Positions 8,818-16,253 of a stretch of 64,000 nucleotides of DNA are shown here, one piece after another (within the stretch, counting starts at the first letter, position 1; the number at the start of each line of letters is the position of its first letter). A model generated the notes under the pieces. That model searched no databases, was not told where the DNA came from, and saw only the letters and a program-made list of their open reading frames with translations. The stretch comes from CAVRCA01 sp963719345 (lineage in GTDB: Bacteria > Pseudomonadota > Alphaproteobacteria > Acetobacterales > Acetobacteraceae): the NCBI GenBank assembly GCA_963719345.1, contig CAVRCA010000006.1, positions 62,001 through 126,000 on the forward strand, read 5' to 3'. A program made the position numbers and the translations under genes.

Positions 8818-9498
8818 ATGCCCAACTTCACCCTGGAGAAGAAGGCCGGCGGGCGGGTCGCCGGCGTCGACGAGGTCGGCCGGGGGCCGCTTGCCGGGCC
8901 GGTCGTCGCGGCGGCCGTCGTGTTCCCGAACGGGGTGCCGCGCCGGCTCGCACGCCTGCTCGACGACTCGAAGAAGCTGACGGCCGAGGAGCGGCTGACC
9001 GCCTTCGCCGCCCTGCGCGCCTCCGGGTCCGCCGAAATCGGCGTCGGCGCCGCCTCCGTCGGTGAGATCATCCGCATCAACATCCTGCACGCCGCCCTGC
9101 TGGCGATGCGCCGCGCGGTCGGGCGGCTGCCCTCGCCGCCCGACCTCGCCCTGGTGGACGGCGATCGGCCGCCCGCCCTGCCCTGCCGCGTCCAGTGCGT
9201 CGTCGGCGGCGATGGCCGCAGCCTGTCGATCGCCGCCGCATCGATCGTCGCGAAAGTGCTGCGGGACCGCGCCATGACCCGCCTCGCGCAGCGCTGCCCG
9301 GGCTATGGCTGGGAGGCCAACGCCGGTTACGCCACGCGCTTTCACCGGGACGCCCTCGCCCGGCTCGGCCCCAGCCGGCATCACCGGCCGACCTTCGGGA
9401 CGGTGCGGCAGCTCGCCCTCGCCCTCGATGCCGCGGGCGTCGACTTTACCGGCCTCGACCCCGACCGCCTCGAAGCGGGCCTCGACGACGCCGATTGA
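8818..9498 (+). CDS. rnhB: Ribonuclease HII
   Basis: A 226-residue cytosolic endonuclease that cleaves RNA in RNA-DNA hybrids and single ribonucleotides in DNA. The signature AGVDEVGRGPLAGPV contributes the first catalytic Asp and Glu. LVDGDRPPALP and the SIVAKVLRDRAM helix supply the remaining acidic residues, and GYGWEANAGYAT is the conserved C-terminal segment. The ATG at 8818 begins directly ahead of the conserved core, at normal length. ccrM follows after a 54-bp gap, a pairing common in alphaproteobacteria that suggests cotranscription. Confidence 0.95.
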   Translation: MPNFTLEKKAGGRVAGVDEVGRGPLAGPVVAAAVVFPNGVPRRLARLLDDSKKLTAEERLTAFAALRASGSAEIGVGAASVGEIIRINILHAALLAMRRAVGRLPSPPDLALVDGDRPPALPCRVQCVVGGDGRSLSIAAASIVAKVLRDRAMTRLAQRCPGYGWEANAGYATRFHRDALARLGPSRHHRPTFGTVRQLALALDAAGVDFTGLDPDRLEAGLDDAD

Positions 9499-9552
9499 CG
9501 CGGCTTCCGCCGCTTTGTCACCATGGCTCGCGACCAACCTCTTGGAGTTCAC

Positions 9553-10629
9553 GTGGAAATCGTCCGCGAGTTGCCGTTGGATCAGGTGCTGCTGGGCGAT
9601 TGCGTGCAGATGATGCGCATGCTGCCAGCCGCCTCGGTCCACTGCGTGTTCGCCGATCCGCCCTACAACCTGCAGCTCACCGGCGAGCTGCGACGGCCGG
9701 ATGACAGCCTGGTGGACGGGGTCGACGAGGAATGGGACCGGTTTTCCGACTTCGCCGCGTACGACGCGTTCACCCGCGAGTGGCTCGGCGAGTGCCGCCG
9801 CCTGCTGCGCAAGGACGGCACGATCTGGGTGATCGGCGCCTATCACAATATCTTCCGCATCGGCACGATCATGCAGGATCTCGGTTTCTGGATCCTCAAT
9901 GACATCGTCTGGCGCAAGGCCAACCCGATGCCCAACTTCCGCGGCCGGCGGTTCACCAACGCGCACGAGACGCTGATCTGGGCGGCCCACGGGCGCGACA
10001 GCCGGCACCGGTTCAACTACCAGGCCATGAAGGCGCTGAACGAGGACGTGCAGATGCGCAGCGACTGGTTCATCCCGCTGTGTACCGGGGCGGAGCGGCT
10101 GCGCAACCAGCACGGGCTCAAGCTGCACCCGACCCAGAAGCCGGAGGCGCTGCTGCATCGCGTGCTGCTGGCCAGCACCGGCGAGGGCGACATCGTGCTC
10201 GACCCGTTTCTCGGCACCGGCACCACCGCCGCCGTCGCCAAGCGGCTGCACCGCCGTTTCATCGGTATCGAGCGCCATCCGGCCTACGTCGAGGCCGCCT
10301 GGGGCCGTATCCGGCGAGTGGCGCGCGTGCCGTTGGACGGCATCGGCGTGACCCCCTCCAAACGGGAGGCGCCGCGCATCCCGTTCGGCAGCCTGGTCGA
10401 GCGCGGGCTGGTGCCGCCAGGCACCAAGCTGCACGACAAGCAGCGCCGGGTCAGCGCAACGGTCGCCGCCGACGGCACCCTCGTCATCGGCGACTTGCGC
10501 GGCTCCATCCATCAGGTGGGAGCCGCGGTGCAGAACGCGCCGTCGTGCAACGGCTGGGTGTTCTGGCACGTCGAGCGCGAGGGTAAGTCGGTGCCGCTGG
10601 ATGCGCTCCGCGCCGACCTGCGGCGCTGA
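9553..10629 (+). CDS. ccrM: CcrM-type adenine-N6 DNA methyltransferase (GANTC)
   Basis: A beta-class solitary methyltransferase that methylates adenine in GANTC after replication and helps time the cell cycle in alphaproteobacteria. DPPYNLQL (about residue 35, motif IV) precedes FLGTGTTAAVAKRL (SAM-binding motif I), the beta-class order. The C-terminal RAMA-like domain (from about residue 270: GSLVERGLVPPG, ending in GWVFWHVE) is typical of CcrM. I prefer the GTG at 9553: GGAG lies 5 bases upstream, and the resulting 358 residues equal Caulobacter CcrM. An ATG at 9523 would add ten residues. No cognate restriction enzyme is present. Confidence 0.93.
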   Translation: MEIVRELPLDQVLLGDCVQMMRMLPAASVHCVFADPPYNLQLTGELRRPDDSLVDGVDEEWDRFSDFAAYDAFTREWLGECRRLLRKDGTIWVIGAYHNIFRIGTIMQDLGFWILNDIVWRKANPMPNFRGRRFTNAHETLIWAAHGRDSRHRFNYQAMKALNEDVQMRSDWFIPLCTGAERLRNQHGLKLHPTQKPEALLHRVLLASTGEGDIVLDPFLGTGTTAAVAKRLHRRFIGIERHPAYVEAAWGRIRRVARVPLDGIGVTPSKREAPRIPFGSLVERGLVPPGTKLHDKQRRVSATVAADGTLVIGDLRGSIHQVGAAVQNAPSCNGWVFWHVEREGKSVPLDALRADLRR

Positions 10630-10751
10630 GGCGGCGGAGCGCGACTTTCGTCCGATACCATTCCGGTCTCAAAAAGTTGTATGGCCCCGGGTCAGCTACA
10701 CCATTACGGTGACGCGACAGTTGAGCACAATAAACGAGAAGGAAGTATCGC

Positions 10752-11714
10752 GTGGCAACGACCAGGACCTGGTTCGGGGGAGACGGAAATTACCGGAATG
10801 CGGGCGATTGGACGCCGGCCGGCGCTCCGGAACCCGGCGACACGGCGCTGATAAGCTCGGGCACGATCACCGTCCGAAATCAGGTCATCAGCGGTGTCGC
10901 CCTGGAACTCGACGGTTCGACCGAGGCGACCGAGCCGAACCTCGTGCTCAACAACGTCGTCCTTGATTTAAGCTCGAGCATCTACGAGCCGTTCGCCCCG
11001 TTCCCCTACGCAGAGGACTACGCCAAGATAACGGTGCGCAACACCGTCTCCAGCAGTGCGCCCATCTCGCTGTTCGGGAGCCGCGGTGATGCGCATCTCA
11101 CGATTGACATCGCCCGGAATTCGACGTTCATCAACAACGCCGACTTCTCCAACGCCGGGTTTTTGGACGTGACCGGCACGGCCAGTTCCCGGTTCGTCAA
11201 CAACGGCACCATCACGACAGCGATCGATCCCATCACCGTGGCAGTTCCTACCAGCGGCTCGGGGACATTCGCGCTTGAGACCGTCTCGGCCAGACCGTCC
11301 GGCTATCTGACGTTCGCTGAAAGCGTCGGGCCGAACATCACCGTCTCCTTCGTTGGAGACTACGTCTATGGCGCCCCCACTCTGGTGCTCGACCAGCCGC
11401 TCAAGTTCCATGGCAGCATCGCGTACGATCCGAACGTCCCAAACTCACCCGGGCCGACAGGACAGACCGTCTACCTGCCGAATACTACCGTAACCGCAGA
11501 GAGCTACGCCGATAATCGTCTGACCCTGTTCGATGCCGGCACGGTCGTGGGTCGGCTCAAGATCGCAGGCGATTTCACGGCGGCCGATTTCGGCTTCCGC
11601 ACGGACGCCAGGGGCGGCACGGACCTGCTGTTCACCGCGCCCTCGCAACTTGCCGCCTTCCCGCCAGCCGCGGCGGCGCCCCCGACGATGCCGGTCCCCT
11701 CGCTGCAAAGCTAG
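10752..11714 (+). CDS. Beta-solenoid/adhesin-like hypothetical protein
   Basis: A 320-residue protein rich in Thr, Ser, Asn and Gly, unlike its Ala/Arg-rich neighbours. The N-terminus (TRTWFGGDGNYRNAGDWTPAG, then PGDTALI) resembles the WxGGxxxWxxAxNWxxG opening of autotransporter passenger and bacterial beta-helix proteins. Repeating short strands follow, e.g. STFINNADFSNAGFLDVTG and SRFVNNGTI. There is no signal peptide, Cys or membrane segment, and no autotransporter barrel, so any export would need a separate system. The C-terminal tail is Pro/Ala-rich. The GTG start at 10752 follows GAAGGAAG. A strong hairpin terminator follows immediately, so it is probably monocistronic. Function unknown. 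Confidence 0.65.
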   Translation: MATTRTWFGGDGNYRNAGDWTPAGAPEPGDTALISSGTITVRNQVISGVALELDGSTEATEPNLVLNNVVLDLSSSIYEPFAPFPYAEDYAKITVRNTVSSSAPISLFGSRGDAHLTIDIARNSTFINNADFSNAGFLDVTGTASSRFVNNGTITTAIDPITVAVPTSGSGTFALETVSARPSGYLTFAESVGPNITVSFVGDYVYGAPTLVLDQPLKFHGSIAYDPNVPNSPGPTGQTVYLPNTTVTAESYADNRLTLFDAGTVVGRLKIAGDFTAADFGFRTDARGGTDLLFTAPSQLAAFPPAAAAPPTMPVPSLQS

Positions 11715-11716
11715 GC

Positions 11717-11755
11717 AACGCCAGCGTCGCAGGGACCGGCTGCGGCGCTGGCGTT
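11717..11755 (+). terminator. Strong hairpin terminator after the beta-solenoid gene
   Basis: A 10-bp perfect inverted repeat (AACGCCAGCG/CGCTGGCGTT) encloses a second 5-bp repeat (CGCAG/CTGCG) around a short loop, separated by one mismatch. It starts three bases after the stop codon and is followed by TTCTC. The T-tract is short but the stem is very stable. It insulates phrB, which starts 28 bp later. Confidence 0.72.
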
Positions 11756-11782
11756 TCTCGCCGGACGCCTCATCTATGAGGG

Positions 11783-13210
11783 ATGTCCACGGCACTCCTC
11801 TGGTTTCGCAATGATCTGCGGTTGCAGGATCATGCGGCGCTGCATGCGGCGGCGCAGAACGGCCCCGTCCTCCCGGTGTTTGTCCTGGACGAGGAAGCCG
11901 CGGGCGAGTGGGCGCCGGGTGGCGCCTCCCGCTGGTGGCTGCATCACAGCCTACAGGCGCTGAGCGAGGCGCTCGAGGCGCTTGGTGGACGACTGCTTCT
12001 GGTGCGTGGCCCGGCGGAGACGGAACTGCCGCGATTGGCGCGCGGGATCGGGGCCGGCGCCGTCTTTGCCGGCCACGCCGTCGAGCCGTGGGCGCGCGCG
12101 CAGGAGCGTCGCGTCGAGCAGGCTCTCGCTGAGGACGGACGAACCCTGATCCTGCACCGCACGGTGTCGCTGTTCGACCCCGATGCGGTCCGAACCGGCG
12201 CAGGCGGCCCGTTTGCGGTCTATTCGCCGTTCGCCCGGGCCTGCTTCGCCGCCGGTGTGGCCGCGCCGCTGGATGCGCCAAGCCGGATCGAGACTTCCCC
12301 CGGCCCGCCGGGCGACTTGCTGGCGGATTGGGCGCTGCTGCCGAAGAAACCGGACTGGGCCGGCGGTTTGCGCCAGACCTGGACACCCGGCCCGGCCGGG
12401 GCTCAGGCCCGGCTGCAGGCGTTTTTGGCCGGCATCCTCGGGGACTACGACACTACCCGCAACCTCACGGGCCAGGACGGCACGTCGATGCTGTCGCCGC
12501 ACCTCCATTTTGGCGAGCTCTCGCCGGCGGAGGTGTGGCACGCGACATCGGCGGTCGCACACGCTCAAGGTCAGGCGTTGCAGACCTACCTGAGAGAGTT
12601 GCTGTGGCGCGAGTTCTCGATCCACCTGCTGTGGCACCACCCCGATCTGCCTTCCCGGCCACTGCGTCCGGAGTTCAGCCGTATGCCTTGGCGGCATGAT
12701 CCGGCCGCGCTGGCCGCCTGGCAGCGGGGACGCACGGGCGTGCCGATGGTGGACGCGGCGATGCGCCAGCTCTGGCAGATCGGCTGGATGCACAATCGCG
12801 CCCGGATGGTGGTCGCCTCGTTCCTGGTGAAACATCTTCTCTTGCCGTGGCAGGACGGCGTGGCGTGGTTCTGGGACACGCTGGTCGACGCCGACCTCGC
12901 CAACAACAGCGCGAGCTGGCAGTGGGTGGCGGGCAGCGGCGCCGACGCGGCACCGTTTTTCCGCGTCTTCAACCCGGTGCTGCAGGGCCAGAAATTCGAC
13001 CCGGATGGCGCTTACGTCCGCCGCTTCGTACCGGAACTCGCCAAGCTGCCGGACCGCTATCTTCATGCCCCTTGGACGGCGCCCGAAACCGCGCTGCGGC
13101 AGGCCGGGGTCAGCCTAGGCGCGACCTATCCGCGTCCGATCGTCGATCTCGCGACGGGACGGCAACGGGCCCTCGCCGCTTATCGCGACCTCGGCCGGGC
13201 CGCCGAATGA
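11783..13210 (+). CDS. phrB: Deoxyribodipyrimidine photo-lyase (CPD photolyase)
   Basis: A 475-residue light-driven repair enzyme for cyclobutane pyrimidine dimers. The N-terminal alpha/beta antenna domain begins ALLWFRNDLRLQDHAAL. The FAD-binding helical domain includes TSMLSPHLHFGELSP, LRELLWREFSIHLLWHHPDL, TGVPMVDAAMRQLWQIGWMHNR and the signature NNSASWQWVAGSGADAAP. The Trp residues of the electron-transfer chain appear conserved. GAGGG lies just before the ATG. The stop overlaps the start of the metallophosphatase gene (ATGA), suggesting coupled translation. A second, unrelated photolyase lies convergently at 14.0-15.6 kb. Confidence 0.96.
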   Translation: MSTALLWFRNDLRLQDHAALHAAAQNGPVLPVFVLDEEAAGEWAPGGASRWWLHHSLQALSEALEALGGRLLLVRGPAETELPRLARGIGAGAVFAGHAVEPWARAQERRVEQALAEDGRTLILHRTVSLFDPDAVRTGAGGPFAVYSPFARACFAAGVAAPLDAPSRIETSPGPPGDLLADWALLPKKPDWAGGLRQTWTPGPAGAQARLQAFLAGILGDYDTTRNLTGQDGTSMLSPHLHFGELSPAEVWHATSAVAHAQGQALQTYLRELLWREFSIHLLWHHPDLPSRPLRPEFSRMPWRHDPAALAAWQRGRTGVPMVDAAMRQLWQIGWMHNRARMVVASFLVKHLLLPWQDGVAWFWDTLVDADLANNSASWQWVAGSGADAAPFFRVFNPVLQGQKFDPDGAYVRRFVPELAKLPDRYLHAPWTAPETALRQAGVSLGATYPRPIVDLATGRQRALAAYRDLGRAAE

Positions 13211-13890
13211 TCCCACCGACGATCCCGCAAGGTGCGAGGCTGCGGGTTGTCGGCGACGTTCATGGGGATGCCCGCGCCTTCGCCTTTGCCGCCGCGACCG
13301 ATCGGTTCGTCATCCAGCTCGGCGATCTGGCCGATTACGGACCCGACAGCGCGGGTGCGCTGCGCATCATGTTCGGACTGCTCGACGAGGGGCGTGGGCT
13401 GTTTGTCCTCGGCAACCACGACCACAAGCTCGCCCGCGTGCTGGCCGGGCATCAGGTACACGTCACGCCGGCGCTCGCGGAAACGCTGCGCCAGCTCGAC
13501 CCGGAGCTGCGGACGCGCGCACAGGCGGAACTCGCCCGCGCCCCGGCGTGGCTTGAGCGCGGCCAGGAAATATTCGTGCATGGCGGCTTCCACACCGAGA
13601 TGGTCGGCCATGCGGGACCGGCGATCGGGGCCAGCCGCCCGTCCGGTCCGGTATCGCGGGCGTTGTTCGGCGAGCCGACCGGCCGCATGCAAGCCGACGG
13701 CTACCCCGAACGCAGCCTGCGCTGGGTCGATCGCATCCCGGCCGGCCTCACGGTCTATTGCGGGCACGACAACCGCAGCCGTGACGGCCGGCCGTATCAG
13801 GCCCGAGGCGCGGCGGGCGGCCGTGCGATCTTCCTCGATACCGGCGCCGGCAAGGGCGGCCACCTGTCCTGGATCGATCTCAATCCCTGA
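13207..13890 (+). CDS. Calcineurin-like metallophosphatase (PrpE/ApaH-like)
   Basis: A 227-residue two-metal phosphoesterase. The complete motif set is visible: VVGDVHGD near residue 15, QLGDLADYGP, LGNHDHKLAR, a lone FVHGGFH and CGHDN. Such proteins dephosphorylate phosphoproteins or cleave diadenosine polyphosphates, and sequence alone does not decide between these. The ATG at 13207 overlaps the phrB stop by four bases, so it is cotranscribed with a photolyase. A link between the two functions is an inference. Its end is 133 bp from the convergent (6-4) photolyase gene; that spacer holds no gene. Confidence 0.86.
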   Translation: MIPPTIPQGARLRVVGDVHGDARAFAFAAATDRFVIQLGDLADYGPDSAGALRIMFGLLDEGRGLFVLGNHDHKLARVLAGHQVHVTPALAETLRQLDPELRTRAQAELARAPAWLERGQEIFVHGGFHTEMVGHAGPAIGASRPSGPVSRALFGEPTGRMQADGYPERSLRWVDRIPAGLTVYCGHDNRSRDGRPYQARGAAGGRAIFLDTGAGKGGHLSWIDLNP

Positions 13891-14023
13891 CGTCGTGCGC
13901 CTGGCGGCCGCCCGCCGAGGTCGCTAGACCGCCGTGAACCCCGTTTCAATCGTTATCGACGGCCGCCCGGCGGCGACGTCAACACGCTGGTGGACGCACG
14001 GTGTCGTGGTCGCGGCGCAGCCC

Positions 14024-15568
14024 TCACACCGTCTCGCCCGCGTCCATCGCCGCCAGGAACGCGGCGGCGCGCGCGCGGATGGCGGCCCGTCGCTCCGGGT
14101 TCATCCGTTCCAGCGAGCGCACCGGCATCGCCATCCGCTGATTGCCGGCAAACCGCCGGGCGTGGCGGGCGATGAAGTCCCAATAGAGCGAATTGAACGG
14201 GCAGGCGCGCGGCCCTGTCGCATCCTTCACGTCGTAGGCGCACGCGCCGCAATAGTCACTCATCCGGTTGATGTAGGCGCCCGACGCGGCGTACGGCTTT
14301 GAGCCGACCACGCCGCCGTCGGCGTGGAGCGCCATCCCGCGCGTGTTCGGCATCTCCACCCATTCATAGGCGTCGGCGTAGACCACCATGTACCAGAGAT
14401 CGACCTCGTCGGGATGCACGCCGGCGAGCAATGCGAAATTGCCGGTGATCATCAGTCGCTGGATATGATGGGCGTGCGCGTGCTCCATCGTCTGCCCGAT
14501 CACTTGGCGCATGCATTCCATCCGGGTCTCACCGGACCAGTAGAACCACGGGAGCTTTCTTTGAGCGTCGAGCGCGTTGCGTGTGCGGTATTCCGGCACG
14601 TGCAGCCAGTAGACGCCGCGCACGAACTCGCGCCAGCCAATGATCTGACGGATGAACCCCTCCGCCGCGTTCAACGGCACCGCGCCGGCGCGGAACGCCG
14701 CCTCGGCCGCCCGGCACACCGTCAGCGGGCTGAGCAGGCCGACATTGAGGGAGGTGGACAGCAGGCTGTGGAACAGATGCGGCTCGTCGCGCTTCATGGC
14801 GTCCTGCCAGTCGCCGAACGAGACGAGCCGGTTGGCGATGAAATCGTGCAACGCGGTCTCGGCCTGTTGCGCCGTCACCGGCCAGGCGAAGCCGTCGACC
14901 GAGCCGAAATGGCCGGAAAAGCGCTCGGCAACCAACGCGACGACCTCACTGGTGATGTCGTCCGGCGGAAAATGCGGCAGGTCCGGCACCGCAACGCGCG
15001 GCGGCAACGCCTTGCGGTTCTCGGCATCGAAGTTCCAGCGTCCGCCCACCGGCGCGTCGCCGTCCATCAGCAGCCCGGTCCGCCGCCGCATCTCGCGATA
15101 GAAGAACTCCATCCGCAGCGACTGCTTGCCCGCCGCCCAGCGGCGGAATTCCTGGATGCGGCAGAGGAAGCGGTCGTCTTCGCGGATATCGGTCTCTACG
15201 CCGGTCGCGTCCTGCCAGCCGCGCATGTCCTCGAGCACGCGCCACTCGCCCGGTGCCGTCGCGACGACAAGCGCCGGTCGATGCCGCTGCACCGCCCGGC
15301 ACACCTCGCCGCGCAGGCTCTGCGTGTTGGCCGGATCGTCGAGCCGGATGTAGTCGACCCGCACGCCGGCCGCCGTCAGCTCGCGGGCGAAGTGGCGCAT
15401 CGCGGCGAGCACCAACCCGATCTTCTTCGGGTGATGCGGCACGTAGGTGCACTCGGCCAGCACCTCGGCCAGCAACACGACATCCCGTTGCGGATCGAGG
15501 TCGGCGAGGGCGGCGACGCCATGCGAGACCTGATCGCCCAGCACCACGCGCAATGCCGCCGGGTTCAT
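14024..15568 (-). CDS. Iron-sulfur bacterial (6-4) photolyase/cryptochrome (FeS-BCP)
   Basis: A 514-residue flavoprotein of the prokaryotic (6-4) photolyase group, best known from Agrobacterium PhrB, which repairs (6-4) photoproducts with FAD, a ribolumazine antenna and a 4Fe-4S cluster. Cys352, Cys440, Cys443 and Cys456 have exactly the spacing of the four cluster ligands. HAHAHHIQRLMITGNFALL contains the catalytic His pair, and YADAYEWVEMPNTRGMALHADGG is the conserved flavin-region segment. The N-terminus LRVVLGDQVS is the family antenna-domain start. It is convergent with the phrB operon, so the organism probably repairs both main UV lesions photoenzymatically. Confidence 0.94.
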   Translation of the reverse strand: MNPAALRVVLGDQVSHGVAALADLDPQRDVVLLAEVLAECTYVPHHPKKIGLVLAAMRHFARELTAAGVRVDYIRLDDPANTQSLRGEVCRAVQRHRPALVVATAPGEWRVLEDMRGWQDATGVETDIREDDRFLCRIQEFRRWAAGKQSLRMEFFYREMRRRTGLLMDGDAPVGGRWNFDAENRKALPPRVAVPDLPHFPPDDITSEVVALVAERFSGHFGSVDGFAWPVTAQQAETALHDFIANRLVSFGDWQDAMKRDEPHLFHSLLSTSLNVGLLSPLTVCRAAEAAFRAGAVPLNAAEGFIRQIIGWREFVRGVYWLHVPEYRTRNALDAQRKLPWFYWSGETRMECMRQVIGQTMEHAHAHHIQRLMITGNFALLAGVHPDEVDLWYMVVYADAYEWVEMPNTRGMALHADGGVVGSKPYAASGAYINRMSDYCGACAYDVKDATGPRACPFNSLYWDFIARHARRFAGNQRMAMPVRSLERMNPERRAAIRARAAAFLAAMDAGETV

Positions 15569-15704
15569 GTTGCGCCGGGAAGCCGGGTGGGCTTGGCCTC
15601 ATGCCATGTCATCACCGAAGGATGGGCTCACTCGCGGGGAGGACAAGGCCGCCTGCGCGTGGCAGGATAGGCCGCAACTGGGGGGATCGCGCGTCCGCAC
15701 GCCC

Positions 15705-16253
15705 ATGCGTCAGCTCCTGCTTCTGCGTCACGCCAAATCGTCCTGGGACGACCCGAAGCTGCCGGACCACGGCCGCCCGCTGAACGCACGCGGGCGGGCT
15801 GCGGCGAACGCGATGGGAGCGGCCATCCGCAATCTCGCGCTGGTCCCCGACGTGGTGCTGGTGTCCTCGGCGCGCCGCACCTTGCAGACGCTGGAGGCGC
15901 TCGGCCCGTGGGACGAGACGCCGCTGGTCGAGCCGATGGACGCGCTTTACCTGGCGGACGCGCAACAGCTGCTGCGGGTCCTGAACGGCGTCGCCGAGAC
16001 CGCGCGAAGCGTGCTGCTGATTGGCCACAATCCCGGCCTGCACGAACTCGCCGTGTTGCTGGCCGGACCGCAGGCGACGGATTCGCCGGAGGGGCCGGTC
16101 GGCAGGCTGGCGGCAGGCTACCCGACCGGGGCGCTGGCGGAATACACAGTGCCCGGCCCATGGTGGCAGCTGGACAGCGGACGGGCGCGGCTGCTGCGGT
16201 TCCTCGCCCCGAAGGACCTCAAACCGGGCGGCCCGTCGGGAGACGGACGCTGA
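15705..16253 (+). CDS. sixA: SixA-type phosphohistidine phosphatase
   Basis: A 182-residue histidine-phosphatase-superfamily protein. It begins QLLLLRHAKSSWDDP, the RHxKS variant of the RHG motif characteristic of SixA. The second conserved Arg is in SSARRTLQT and the catalytic His in IGHNPGLHEL. SixA dephosphorylates phosphohistidine in HPt or nitrogen-PTS proteins; no such partner is visible here. The ATG at 15705 starts directly at the conserved strand. The stop overlaps the CHAD gene, so they probably form an operon. SixA-CHAD/CYTH adjacency recurs in proteobacteria and hints at a shared phosphate or polyphosphate role. Confidence 0.9.
   Translation: MRQLLLLRHAKSSWDDPKLPDHGRPLNARGRAAANAMGAAIRNLALVPDVVLVSSARRTLQTLEALGPWDETPLVEPMDALYLADAQQLLRVLNGVAETARSVLLIGHNPGLHELAVLLAGPQATDSPEGPVGRLAAGYPTGALAEYTVPGPWWQLDSGRARLLRFLAPKDLKPGGPSGDGR

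Noticed and set aside
7678..10569. Extension of the acyltransferase frame far upstream through rnhB and ccrM
   Set aside because: The part beyond 8766 is antisense to two conserved genes and shows no domain; only the membrane part is supported.
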